64,000 nt of DNA from Burkholderiaceae bacterium (lineage in GTDB: Bacteria; Pseudomonadota; Gammaproteobacteria; Burkholderiales; Burkholderiaceae_C): NCBI GenBank assembly GCA_026125795.1, contig JAHCKM010000005.1, positions 124,001-188,000 on the forward strand, in the 5' to 3' direction. Position 1 is the first letter of the stretch. Each line of letters opens with the position of its first letter. The notes under the pieces were generated by a model, which worked only from the letters and a program-made list of their open reading frames with translations, had not been told where the DNA came from and ran no database searches. The position numbers and the translations under genes were made by a program. Positions 35,885 through 43,628 of this stretch are shown here, in pieces.

Positions 35885-36904
35885 ATGAAAAAATCTCTGC
35901 TCGCTCTGGCTGTGCTCGGCGCATTTGCTGGAGTGGCGTCGGCCCAATCGAGCGTCACGCTGTTCGGCATCGTCGACCTGAATGCGCGCAACACCAAGAA
36001 CGGCGACAACGAAGCGCTGAACACGCTGAGCCAGGACGGCAACGCGAGCAGCCGTCTCGGTGTTCGGGGCGTCGAGGATCTGGGCGGTGGCCTGAGCGCC
36101 GGCTTCTGGCTCGAGGGCGCGATCAATCCGGACACGGGTACGCCGGCCGGCCAGACTTGGCAGCGCCGTTCGACCGTCAGCCTGCTGGGTGGCTGGGGTG
36201 AACTGCGTCTGGGGCGTGACTACACGCCTTCGTTCTGGAACACGACCATCTTCGATCCGTTCGGCACCAACGGCGTCGGCGCCTATACGAACCTGGGTCT
36301 GAACACGCTGGGCACCAACGCCGGTACCTATGTGCGCGCCAACAACTCGATCGGCTACTTCCTGCCGAGCAACCTCGGCGGCCTGTATGGTCAAGCCCAG
36401 GTGTCAGCCGCCGAAGGTCCGACCAACGGCAACAAGCAGTTCAGCGGTCGCATCGGTTATGCCGCGGGCCCGTTCAACATCGCCGTGTCGCATGGCTCGA
36501 CCGAAGCGCTGCAGGGCGCCGCCGAGGTGAAGTACAAGCACAGCAACGTCGCGGGTTCGTGGAACTTCGGGTTCATGCGCCTGATGGCCCAATACGACAT
36601 GCTCGACGCAGGTCCGCGCGAGCAGACCACCTACCTCATCGGTACGGTCGTGCCGCTGGGTCAGGGTGAGTTCAAGTTCGCCTACACCAAGGCCGATCAG
36701 GAAGGCGCCGGGTTCGACGGTGCGGACGCGGACCAGATCGCAGTTGGCTACGTGTACAACCTGTCGAAGCGCACGGCCATGTATGGTCACCTGGCGCGGA
36801 TCAAGAACAAGGGTGCGGCTAACTTCCTGGTGCCCGGCGGTGCGGGTGCGGCCACGGGCGATACCTCGCGTGGCGTCGAAGTCGGCGTGCGTCACTCGTT
36901 CTGA
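35885..36904 (+). CDS. Gram-negative porin, Burkholderia type
   Basis: A 339-residue outer-membrane trimeric porin. Residues 1-20 are a Sec signal peptide (VASA|QSSVTLFG), followed by alternating beta strands. SSRLGVRGVEDLGGGLSAGF and WGELRLGRDYTP are typical of Burkholderiales porins, and the protein ends in Phe, the outer-membrane assembly signal. A TAGGAG ribosome binding site precedes the ATG and a clear intrinsic terminator follows. It provides passive diffusion of small hydrophilic solutes. It is monocistronic. Confidence 0.95.
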   Translation: MKKSLLALAVLGAFAGVASAQSSVTLFGIVDLNARNTKNGDNEALNTLSQDGNASSRLGVRGVEDLGGGLSAGFWLEGAINPDTGTPAGQTWQRRSTVSLLGGWGELRLGRDYTPSFWNTTIFDPFGTNGVGAYTNLGLNTLGTNAGTYVRANNSIGYFLPSNLGGLYGQAQVSAAEGPTNGNKQFSGRIGYAAGPFNIAVSHGSTEALQGAAEVKYKHSNVAGSWNFGFMRLMAQYDMLDAGPREQTTYLIGTVVPLGQGEFKFAYTKADQEGAGFDGADADQIAVGYVYNLSKRTAMYGHLARIKNKGAANFLVPGGAGAATGDTSRGVEVGVRHSF

Positions 36905-36930
36905 TTCGACAGAGCCGAGAGCACTTCGAG

Positions 36931-36954
36931 AGCCGCCCTTCGGGGCGGCTTTTT
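36931..36954 (+). terminator. Rho-independent terminator of the porin gene
   Basis: AGCCGCCC (36931-36938) and GGGCGGCT (36943-36950) pair around a stable TTCG loop, followed by a T run (36950-36954). It lies 26 bases after the porin stop. Confidence 0.9.
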
Positions 36955-36994
36955 CATGGGTGCGATGATGGCCCCCGTTGATCCTTGCGCAACG

Positions 36995-37696
36995 ATGATC
37001 CCAGCCTTGTCGATCAGACGCGCGGCGCTCCTGACCTCGCTCGGTATCGCGGCCGGATGCGCGACAGTGCCGCCCCCGGCGCCACCGGATGCACCAGAGT
37101 GGCAGTCGCTGCAATTGCCGGGAAAGCGGGCCACGAGCTACGTGCGCGTGACTTGCGCCGGGCGGTTGGCATGGCAGGCCAAGGGAGACGCATCGGCAAG
37201 TCTTTGGCGCCGCAAGGTCGACACCGCGGTGACGCACATGACCGAGGTGGAATTCTCTTGGTGGCTGCCGAAGACGATTGCAGACGCTGACCTGGGCCGC
37301 GCCGAAACCGCCGATTCGCCGGTGCGGGTGGTCTTCGCGTTCAGCGGGGACACGAGCAAGCTCTCGCTGCGCACGCGGTTGCAGTTTCAGCTTGCCGAAT
37401 CGTTGATGGGCGAAGCGCCTCCCTATGCGACGCTGATGTACGTGTGGGACAACAAGGCCGAGCCTGAATCGATCCTGCCGGGTGCACGCAGCGACCGCGT
37501 GCGCAAGATCGTGGTCGAGCGCGGCGAGATCAACCTGAGGCGCTGGAAGACCTATACGCGGCCGCTGTTCGCGGACTTTCAGCGTGCCTTCGGCGAACCG
37601 CCGGGCCGGCTGATCGGCATCGCGCTTCTCACCGATACCGACAACACCGGCAGCAAGGTCGAGGCGTGTTACGGCGACGTCGCCGTGCGTCCCTAG
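36995..37696 (+). CDS. DUF3047-type predicted lipoprotein
   Basis: A 233-residue protein with a twin-arginine-free lipoprotein signal: MIPALSIRRAALLTSLGIAAGC, with the lipobox around Cys22. The mature part matches my recollection of DUF3047 proteins (LAWQAKGDASASLWRR, EFSWWLPKTIADADLG, YVWDNKAEPESILPG). The function is unknown; the fold may be a carbohydrate- or small-molecule-binding beta sandwich. I chose the ATG at 36995 for the signal; 36956 is also in frame. It lies 75 bases before the dipeptide-type ABC operon, in the same direction, but there is no evidence that it is its binding protein. Confidence 0.75.
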   Translation: MIPALSIRRAALLTSLGIAAGCATVPPPAPPDAPEWQSLQLPGKRATSYVRVTCAGRLAWQAKGDASASLWRRKVDTAVTHMTEVEFSWWLPKTIADADLGRAETADSPVRVVFAFSGDTSKLSLRTRLQFQLAESLMGEAPPYATLMYVWDNKAEPESILPGARSDRVRKIVVERGEINLRRWKTYTRPLFADFQRAFGEPPGRLIGIALLTDTDNTGSKVEACYGDVAVRP

Positions 37697-37771
37697 CGCC
37701 AAAACGCCGTGCAACCGCTCCGGATTTCCCCCTTAGGTAGGCGCAATCGAATGCGCTGATGATGTGGGCGC

Positions 37772-38755
37772 ATGCTGGCATTCGTGTTGCGCCGACTGAT
37801 TCAGGCCGTGGTGGTCATGCTCACGGTGGCCTTCATCGCCTTCATGTTGTTCCAGTACGTCGGTGATCCGGTCACCAACCTGCTGGGACAGGATGCCACG
37901 CCCGAGCAGCGCCAGCAGCTGCGTGCGGACCTGGGGCTTGATGCGTCGTTTGCGGTGCAGTTTGCCCGTTTCGTGGGCAATGCCGCGCGCGGCGAGTTCG
38001 GGCTGAGCCTTCGCCAGGGCCGCAAGGTGTCCTCACTGATCGTCGAGCGCTTTCCGGCGACGATCGAGCTCGCCGTGTCGGCGGCTGTGATCGCCCTCGT
38101 GGTCGGTATCCCGTTGGGCGTGTACACGGCGTTGCGCCGCGGCCGCTTCGGCTCTCAGGTGTTCATGACGTTGTCGCTGCTCGGCGTGTCGTTGCCGACG
38201 TTTCTGATCGGCATCCTGCTGATCCTGGTGTTCGCGGTATTGCTCAAGGTGCTGCCGAGCTTCGGGCGCGGCGAGGTGGTGATGCTGGGCGGCTGGTCGA
38301 CCGGCTGGCTCACGGTCGACGGCTGGAAGCACCTCGTGCTGCCCGCGATAACGCTCGCGGTGTTTCAGCTGGCATTGATCATGCGACTGGTGCGCGCGGA
38401 GATGCTCGAGGTGCTGCGCACCGACTACATCAAGTTTGCCCGTGCGCGCGGCATCAGCGATCGCGCGGTCTACTTTGGCCACGCACTGAAGAACACGCTG
38501 GTCCCGGTGATCACCATCACCGGACTGCAGCTCGGCGCGCTGATCGCGTTTGCGATCATCACCGAGACCGTGTTCCAGTGGCCGGGCATGGGGCTGCTGT
38601 TCATCCAGGCGGTGCAGTTCGCCGACATCCCGGTGATGGCCGCATACCTCTGTCTGATCGCCTTGATCTTCGTGCTGATCAACCTGTTCGTCGACCTGCT
38701 GTACTTCGCGGTCGACCCCAGGCTGCGCATCGAGCGTCCGGCCACAGCGCACTGA
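37772..38755 (+). CDS. Dipeptide/oligopeptide-type ABC permease (DppB-like)
   Basis: A 327-residue permease with six membrane helices. The N-terminal MLAFVLRRLIQAVVVMLTVA and the coupling-helix region DYIKFARARGISDRAVYFGH are standard for DppB/OppB/NikB proteins. It forms the channel with the next gene product. It is the first gene of a four-gene transporter operon. No solute-binding protein gene is adjacent. The end is separated from the next start by one base. Confidence 0.92.
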   Translation: MLAFVLRRLIQAVVVMLTVAFIAFMLFQYVGDPVTNLLGQDATPEQRQQLRADLGLDASFAVQFARFVGNAARGEFGLSLRQGRKVSSLIVERFPATIELAVSAAVIALVVGIPLGVYTALRRGRFGSQVFMTLSLLGVSLPTFLIGILLILVFAVLLKVLPSFGRGEVVMLGGWSTGWLTVDGWKHLVLPAITLAVFQLALIMRLVRAEMLEVLRTDYIKFARARGISDRAVYFGHALKNTLVPVITITGLQLGALIAFAIITETVFQWPGMGLLFIQAVQFADIPVMAAYLCLIALIFVLINLFVDLLYFAVDPRLRIERPATAH

Positions 38756-38756
38756 C

Positions 38757-39701
38757 ATGGACACGACCGCAACAATCCGTGTGGCCGTCAAACCGAGCCG
38801 CTGGAAACGGTTCCTAGACAGTGACCTGTGGTTCAGCTTCACGCACTCGCCCACCGCGATCATCGCCGCAGCGATTGCGGTGCTGTGTGTCACGTGTGCA
38901 GTGTTCGCCAACTGGATCGCACCGCACAACCCGTTCGACATGGCGACCTTGGATTTGATGGATGCGCGCTTGCCACCGGCCTGGGTCGAGGGCGGCTCCA
39001 CCAAGTATCTGTTCGGCACCGACGATCAGGGGCGCGACATTCTGTCGGCCGTGATGTACGGCTCGCGCATCTCGCTGTTCGTGGGGCTGGCCTCGGTGGC
39101 GTTGTCGGTGCTGATCGGCGTGGGGCTCGGGCTGTTGTCAGGCTTCGTCGGCGGCGCGGTCGACGGCTTCATCATGCGCGTGTGCGACGTGATGTTGTCT
39201 TTCCCGGCGATCCTGGTCGCGCTGCTGATCGACGGTGCCGGCCGCGCGATATTCCCCAATGCGCACGAATCACTGGCGTTTTCGGTGCTGGTGATTGCGA
39301 TCGCGCTGACCGGCTGGGTGCAGTACGCGCGCACCGTGCGCGGCTCTACGATGGTCGAGCGAAACAAGGAGTACGTGCAGGCGGCACGCGTAATCGGCGT
39401 GGCGCCGCTGCGAGTGATGTTTCGGCACGTGCTGCCCAATGTGCTCGGGCCGGTGCTGGTGCTGGCGACGATCCAGATCGCGGGCGCGATCATCACAGAA
39501 GCGACTCTGAGCTTCCTCGGCGTCGGCGTGCCGCCGACATCGCCGTCGCTCGGTACGCTGATCCGCGTCGGACAGGACTTCCTGTTCTCGGGCGAATGGT
39601 GGATCACCATCTTTCCCGGCCTGATGCTGGTGTTGATTGCGCTGTCGGTCAATCTGCTCGGCGACTGGTTGCGTGATGCGCTGAATCCGCGGCTGCGCTG
39701 A
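38757..39701 (+). CDS. Dipeptide/oligopeptide-type ABC permease (DppC-like)
   Basis: A 314-residue permease with six helices, the second half of the channel. FGTDDQGRDILSAVMYGSRI and the coupling segment EYVQAARVIGVAPLRVMFRH are family hallmarks, and ATLSFLGVGVPPTSPSLGTL is near the end. An opening cytoplasmic stretch (about 1-30) precedes the first helix. Confidence 0.92.
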   Translation: MDTTATIRVAVKPSRWKRFLDSDLWFSFTHSPTAIIAAAIAVLCVTCAVFANWIAPHNPFDMATLDLMDARLPPAWVEGGSTKYLFGTDDQGRDILSAVMYGSRISLFVGLASVALSVLIGVGLGLLSGFVGGAVDGFIMRVCDVMLSFPAILVALLIDGAGRAIFPNAHESLAFSVLVIAIALTGWVQYARTVRGSTMVERNKEYVQAARVIGVAPLRVMFRHVLPNVLGPVLVLATIQIAGAIITEATLSFLGVGVPPTSPSLGTLIRVGQDFLFSGEWWITIFPGLMLVLIALSVNLLGDWLRDALNPRLR

Positions 39702-39704
39702 GGG

Positions 39705-40691
39705 ATGACGATGTCTCGGCCGTTGCTCGAAGTGAAACACCTGCGCGTGGAGTTCCCCACGCGGCGCGGCACGCTGGTGGCGCTGGACGACGTGACCTTC
39801 GATATCGCGCCCGGCGAGATCCTCGGCGTGGTTGGCGAATCGGGCGCCGGCAAGTCGCTGACCGGCGCGTCGATCATCGGCCTGCTGGAGCCTCCGGGCC
39901 GCATCGCCGCGGGTGAGATCCGCCTCGAAGGCGAGCGCATCGACAACCTGCCGCCTGAGCGCATGCGCGCCATCCGGGGGCGGCGCATCGGCGCAATCTT
40001 CCAGGATCCGCTCACGTCGTTGAACCCGCTGTACACCATCGGCCGACAATTGGTCGAGACGATCCAGACCCACCTGCCGATGAATGCAGTCGAGGCGCGT
40101 GCACGAGCGATCGGGTTGCTCAAGGAGACCGGCATTCCGGCGGCCGAAGCGCGCTTCGATCAGTACCCGCACCAGTTTTCCGGCGGCATGCGGCAGCGAG
40201 TCGTGATCGCGCTGGCGCTGGCGGCCGAGCCCAAGCTGATCGTGGCCGACGAGCCGACCACAGCGCTCGACGTGTCGATCCAGGCGCAGATCATCTCGTT
40301 GCTCAAGCGCACCGCCAAACAACATGGTGCCGCCGTGATGCTGGTCACGCATGACATGGGTGTGATTGCTGAGGCGAGTGACCGGGTGGCGGTGATGTAC
40401 GCCGGCCGCATTGCAGAGATCGGCCCGGTGCAGCAGGTGATCCACCACCCGGCGCACCCCTACACCGTGGGTCTGATGGGCTCGATTCCATCGATGGAAT
40501 CGGCGCGGGAACGGCTGCTGCAGATCGATGGCGCGATGCCGCGCCTGAATGCCATCCCGCCCGGGTGCGCCTTCAATCCGCGCTGCCCGAAGGTGTTCGA
40601 GCGCTGCCGGCACGACCGGCCTGACCTGCTGCAGGCGCAGGCGACGCGGGCGGCCTGTTGGCTGGTCGAGCCGGTCGCAGAGGCGGTTTGA
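39705..40691 (+). CDS. Dipeptide/oligopeptide-type ABC ATPase (DppD-like)
   Basis: A 328-residue ATPase with Walker [11 protein letters not shown], signature [16 protein letters not shown] and Walker [13 protein letters not shown]. The C-terminal oligopeptide domain includes [15 protein letters not shown], whose cysteines may bind an iron-sulfur cluster as in other OppD/DppD proteins. A second in-frame ATG at 39711 is better spaced from the AGGG site and may be the true start. Confidence 0.93.
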   Translation: MTMSRPLLEVKHLRVEFPTRRGTLVALDDVTFDIAPGEILGVVGESGAGKSLTGASIIGLLEPPGRIAAGEIRLEGERIDNLPPERMRAIRGRRIGAIFQDPLTSLNPLYTIGRQLVETIQTHLPMNAVEARARAIGLLKETGIPAAEARFDQYPHQFSGGMRQRVVIALALAAEPKLIVADEPTTALDVSIQAQIISLLKRTAKQHGAAVMLVTHDMGVIAEASDRVAVMYAGRIAEIGPVQQVIHHPAHPYTVGLMGSIPSMESARERLLQIDGAMPRLNAIPPGCAFNPRCPKVFERCRHDRPDLLQAQATRAACWLVEPVAEAV

Positions 40692-40773
40692 TGAACTGCC
40701 GCCCGGCTGCTCCGGTAGGAGCCCTGACCGGCCCGGGGCCTCGCCCCCGCGTGCGCGCCGCGGGGGATGGCTT

Positions 40774-41778
40774 ATGAGTGCGCTGGTCGAGGCCGTCGAC
40801 CTGGCCAAGGTGTTCGACGTCTCGCCCCCGTGGCTCAACCGCGTCCTGGAACACAAACCTCGCCAGTATGTGCACGCCGTCGACGGCGTCAGCTTCACGA
40901 TCGCCAAGGGCAAGACGCTCGCGCTGGTGGGTGAGTCGGGTTGCGGCAAGAGCACGGTCGCGCGCCTGCTGGTGGGGCTGTACCCGCCAACGCGCGGTCA
41001 GGTGCGTTTCGATGGCAAGCAGGCGCAAATCGCCTGGCAGACCCCGGACGGGCGGGCGCTCAGGCGTCGCATCCAGATGATCTTTCAGGATCCGTACGCG
41101 AGCCTGAACCCGCGTTGGACCGTGCGCGACATCGTCGCCGAGCCTTTGCGCGAGCACGCCTTGGTCTCCGATTCAGCGGCTCTCACTGAACGGGTGTCGG
41201 AGTTGCTGCGCCAGGTGGGGTTGGCGGCACCCGACATGGCAAAGTTTCCTCATCAATTCTCAGGCGGCCAGCGCCAGCGCATCTCGATCGCGAGAGCGCT
41301 TGCGACACAGCCGGAGTTCCTGGTGTGCGATGAGCCCACGTCGGCGCTCGATGTGTCGGTGCAGGCGCAAGTGCTCAACATCATGAAGGATCTGCAGCGC
41401 GAGCGCGGGCTGACCTACCTTTTCATCTCGCACAACCTTGCGGTGGTGCGTCACGTGAGCGATGACGTCGGCGTGATGTACCTCGGCCGCCTGGTCGAAC
41501 TCGCCGACAAGGGCACACTGTTCGAATCGCCGCGTCATCCGTACACCCGCATGCTGCTCGACGCGATTCCCGACATCGGCATGACGGGCCGCGCGCGCAC
41601 GCCGGTGCAGGGAGAAGTGCCCAATCCACTCAATCCGCCCAGCGGTTGTGCATTCCATCCGCGGTGCCCGCATGCCGATGAACGCTGCAAGCGCGAGCGA
41701 CCTGCGCTGTCGGACTTCAAGGGCATTCGCGTGGCCTGCCACGCGGTCATGGAAGGTCGCATCGGCGCGGCGGCCTGA
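40774..41778 (+). CDS. Dipeptide/oligopeptide-type ABC ATPase (DppF-like)
   Basis: A 334-residue second ATPase. Walker A is [10 protein letters not shown], signature [16 protein letters not shown] and Walker [13 protein letters not shown]; the C-terminal cysteine motif [15 protein letters not shown] is intact. The start follows an 82-base GC-rich spacer after the DppD-like gene, although the frame is open upstream. The stop lies nine bases from the convergent lysA stop. Confidence 0.93.
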   Translation: MSALVEAVDLAKVFDVSPPWLNRVLEHKPRQYVHAVDGVSFTIAKGKTLALVGESGCGKSTVARLLVGLYPPTRGQVRFDGKQAQIAWQTPDGRALRRRIQMIFQDPYASLNPRWTVRDIVAEPLREHALVSDSAALTERVSELLRQVGLAAPDMAKFPHQFSGGQRQRISIARALATQPEFLVCDEPTSALDVSVQAQVLNIMKDLQRERGLTYLFISHNLAVVRHVSDDVGVMYLGRLVELADKGTLFESPRHPYTRMLLDAIPDIGMTGRARTPVQGEVPNPLNPPSGCAFHPRCPHADERCKRERPALSDFKGIRVACHAVMEGRIGAAA

Positions 41779-41787
41779 CAAACCGCA

Positions 41788-43059
41788 TCAGTCGATCAGT
41801 GTTTCGCCGGCATACAGCGACTCCATGGTCTCGCGCCGTCGGATCAGATGCGCGGCATCGCCGTCGATCATGACTTCCGCGGCGCGCGGGCGGCTGTTGT
41901 AGTTGCTCGCCATCGCCATCGCGTAGGCGCCGGCGGATGTGATGGCGAGGAGGTCACCCTCGACCACCGTCAGAGAACGTTGGCGCCCCAGCCAGTCGCC
42001 CGACTCGCAGATCGGCCCGACGACGTCCCACGTTTCGGGCTCGGCGTCGCGCAATGCACACGGCGTGATGCCCATCCAGGCGTTGTACATCGCTGGCCGT
42101 ACAAGGTCGTTCATCGCGGCATCGACGATGCAGAAGTTGCGCTCGCCGCCGCGCTTGAGCACCTGCACGCGCGTCAGCAGCACGCCGGCATTGCCCACGA
42201 GCGACCGCCCGGGTTCGATCAGGATCTCGCGAGCACCGTGGCCGCGCGCGTCGATGCGCTCCAGCATGGCGCCGATCAACACGTCGGCCGGCGGGGGAGT
42301 TTCGTCGGTGTAGGTGATGCCCAGGCCACCGCCAAGATCGATGTGCGAGAGCGTCACGCCGGCGCGCTCGACGGCTTCGACCAGATCGAGCAGCCGATCG
42401 ACCGCCTCGAGGTAGGGCGCCCCATCCGTGATCTGCGAGCCGATGTGAAAGTCGATCCCGGCCACCTCGATGCCGGGCAGTTGGGCGGCGCGCTGGTACA
42501 CGGCCAGCGCGCGGTCGTGTGCGATGCCGAACTTGTTGCCGCGCAAACCGGTGGAGATGTAGGGATGCGTCCTGGCATCGACATCGGGGTTCACGCGCAG
42601 GCTGACCGGCGCGCGACGCTTCATCTGCGTGGCGACTTCTGCCAGCGTCGTCAGTTCCGACTCGCTCTCGACGTTGAAGCAACGTACGCCAGCGGCGAGC
42701 GCGAAGTGCATCTCTTCGGCGGTCTTGCCGACGCCCGAGAAGACCACCCGCGCCGGGTCGCCGCCGACCGCCAGCACGCGCTTCAGCTCGCCGCCGGACA
42801 CGATGTCGAAACCGCAGCCCAGCGCGGCGAACGTCTGCAGCACGGCCAGGGTGGAGTTGGCCTTCATCGCGTAGCAGATCAGGTGCTTGCGGGCAGCCAG
42901 TGCACGCTGGTACGGCTCGAGCGCGGCGCGCATCGCGCCGCGCGAGTAGACATACAGCGGTGTGCCATGCCGGACGGCCAGATCGGCGACCCGCACGCCC
43001 TCCAACCAGAGCTCACCGGCGCGCCGGTGCAGGAAAGGTGCGCCCGGCAGGCTGCTCAT
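41788..43059 (-). CDS. lysA: Diaminopimelate decarboxylase
   Basis: A 423-residue fold-type III PLP enzyme that converts meso-diaminopimelate to lysine. The PLP lysine is in HLICYAMKANSTLAVL, the phosphate-binding region includes HIDLGGGLGI, and the second-subunit active-site motif is GPICESGDWLG, whose Cys and Glu contact substrate. Length and motifs are normal. Its ATG overlaps the lptM stop by four bases. Confidence 0.97.
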   Translation of the reverse strand: MSSLPGAPFLHRRAGELWLEGVRVADLAVRHGTPLYVYSRGAMRAALEPYQRALAARKHLICYAMKANSTLAVLQTFAALGCGFDIVSGGELKRVLAVGGDPARVVFSGVGKTAEEMHFALAAGVRCFNVESESELTTLAEVATQMKRRAPVSLRVNPDVDARTHPYISTGLRGNKFGIAHDRALAVYQRAAQLPGIEVAGIDFHIGSQITDGAPYLEAVDRLLDLVEAVERAGVTLSHIDLGGGLGITYTDETPPPADVLIGAMLERIDARGHGAREILIEPGRSLVGNAGVLLTRVQVLKRGGERNFCIVDAAMNDLVRPAMYNAWMGITPCALRDAEPETWDVVGPICESGDWLGRQRSLTVVEGDLLAITSAGAYAMAMASNYNSRPRAAEVMIDGDAAHLIRRRETMESLYAGETLID

Positions 43060-43241
43060 CGTGCCGGCGCCGACGCCGCGTTGTCGGGCTGGGCCGCATT
43101 GGGCAACACCAGCGGACCCTTCTGGCCACAGGCCGCCGTGAACAGACCAATCGACAAGAGCGCCAGCAGTCTGGACAGGGTCAACCGCAAACCTGCTTCC
43201 GCGCGGATCAGGGGGGTGGCTACACTGCCGGGCTGAGGCAT
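43056..43241 (-). CDS. lptM: Small LPS-translocon-maturation lipoprotein LptM-like (YifL)
   Basis: A 61-residue lipoprotein. A signal helix (LSRLLALLSIGLFTAACG) ends in a lipobox with the conserved CGQKGPLVLP start of the mature protein, the signature of LptM/YifL. It is thought to assist oxidative maturation of the LptD channel. It precedes lysA in a translationally coupled pair, as in many proteobacteria. Only 18 bases separate its start from the divergent cyaY start, and a TACAAT -10 box lies between. Confidence 0.87.
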   Translation of the reverse strand: MPQPGSVATPLIRAEAGLRLTLSRLLALLSIGLFTAACGQKGPLVLPNAAQPDNAASAPAR

Positions 43242-43247
43242 TGCTGC

Positions 43248-43253
43248 ATTGTA
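43248..43253 (-). promoter_or_regulatory. -10 box of lptM-lysA
   Basis: TACAAT on the minus strand ends six bases before the lptM ATG, predicting a leaderless mRNA. No good -35 is seen. The same bases read ATTGTA on the plus strand towards cyaY. Confidence 0.4.
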
Positions 43254-43259
43254 TCGACC

Positions 43260-43628
43260 ATGTCTGCGCCCACTTCCGCTCCGAGCGCCATGACGGACAG
43301 CGAGTTCCACGTGCGCTCGCAAGCAGCGCTGGCGACCATCGAAGCGGCGCTCGACCGATGGCTGCAAGACGACGTGATCGACATCGACAGCCATCGCACT
43401 GGTGGGCTGCTCGAGCTCGACATTCCGGGTGGCGGCAAGCTCGTTGTGAACACCCAGCCCCCGCTGCATGAGTTGTGGCTGGCCGCCCGCAAGGGGGGGT
43501 ACCACTTCCGTTGGGTGGGAGACCGCTGGGTCGATTCTCGCGAAGGTGGCGAGTTCTTTGCCGTGCTGTCCCGTGAGCTGAGCGCGCAGGCCGGACGGGC
43601 CCTTTCGATTACCCCGGTCAGCGCTTGA
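43260..43628 (+). CDS. cyaY: Frataxin homologue CyaY
   Basis: A 122-residue frataxin-fold protein. The acidic first helix region (EAALDRWLQDDVIDIDSH) should bind iron; the central sheet carries LELDIPGGGKLVVNTQPPLH and ELWLAARKGGYHFRW. CyaY modulates iron-sulfur cluster assembly on IscS. An internal ATG at 43290 would give the more usual length of about 112 residues. The 3' end overlaps the convergent mrcA gene by 11 bases. Confidence 0.92.
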   Translation: MSAPTSAPSAMTDSEFHVRSQAALATIEAALDRWLQDDVIDIDSHRTGGLLELDIPGGGKLVVNTQPPLHELWLAARKGGYHFRWVGDRWVDSREGGEFFAVLSRELSAQAGRALSITPVSA

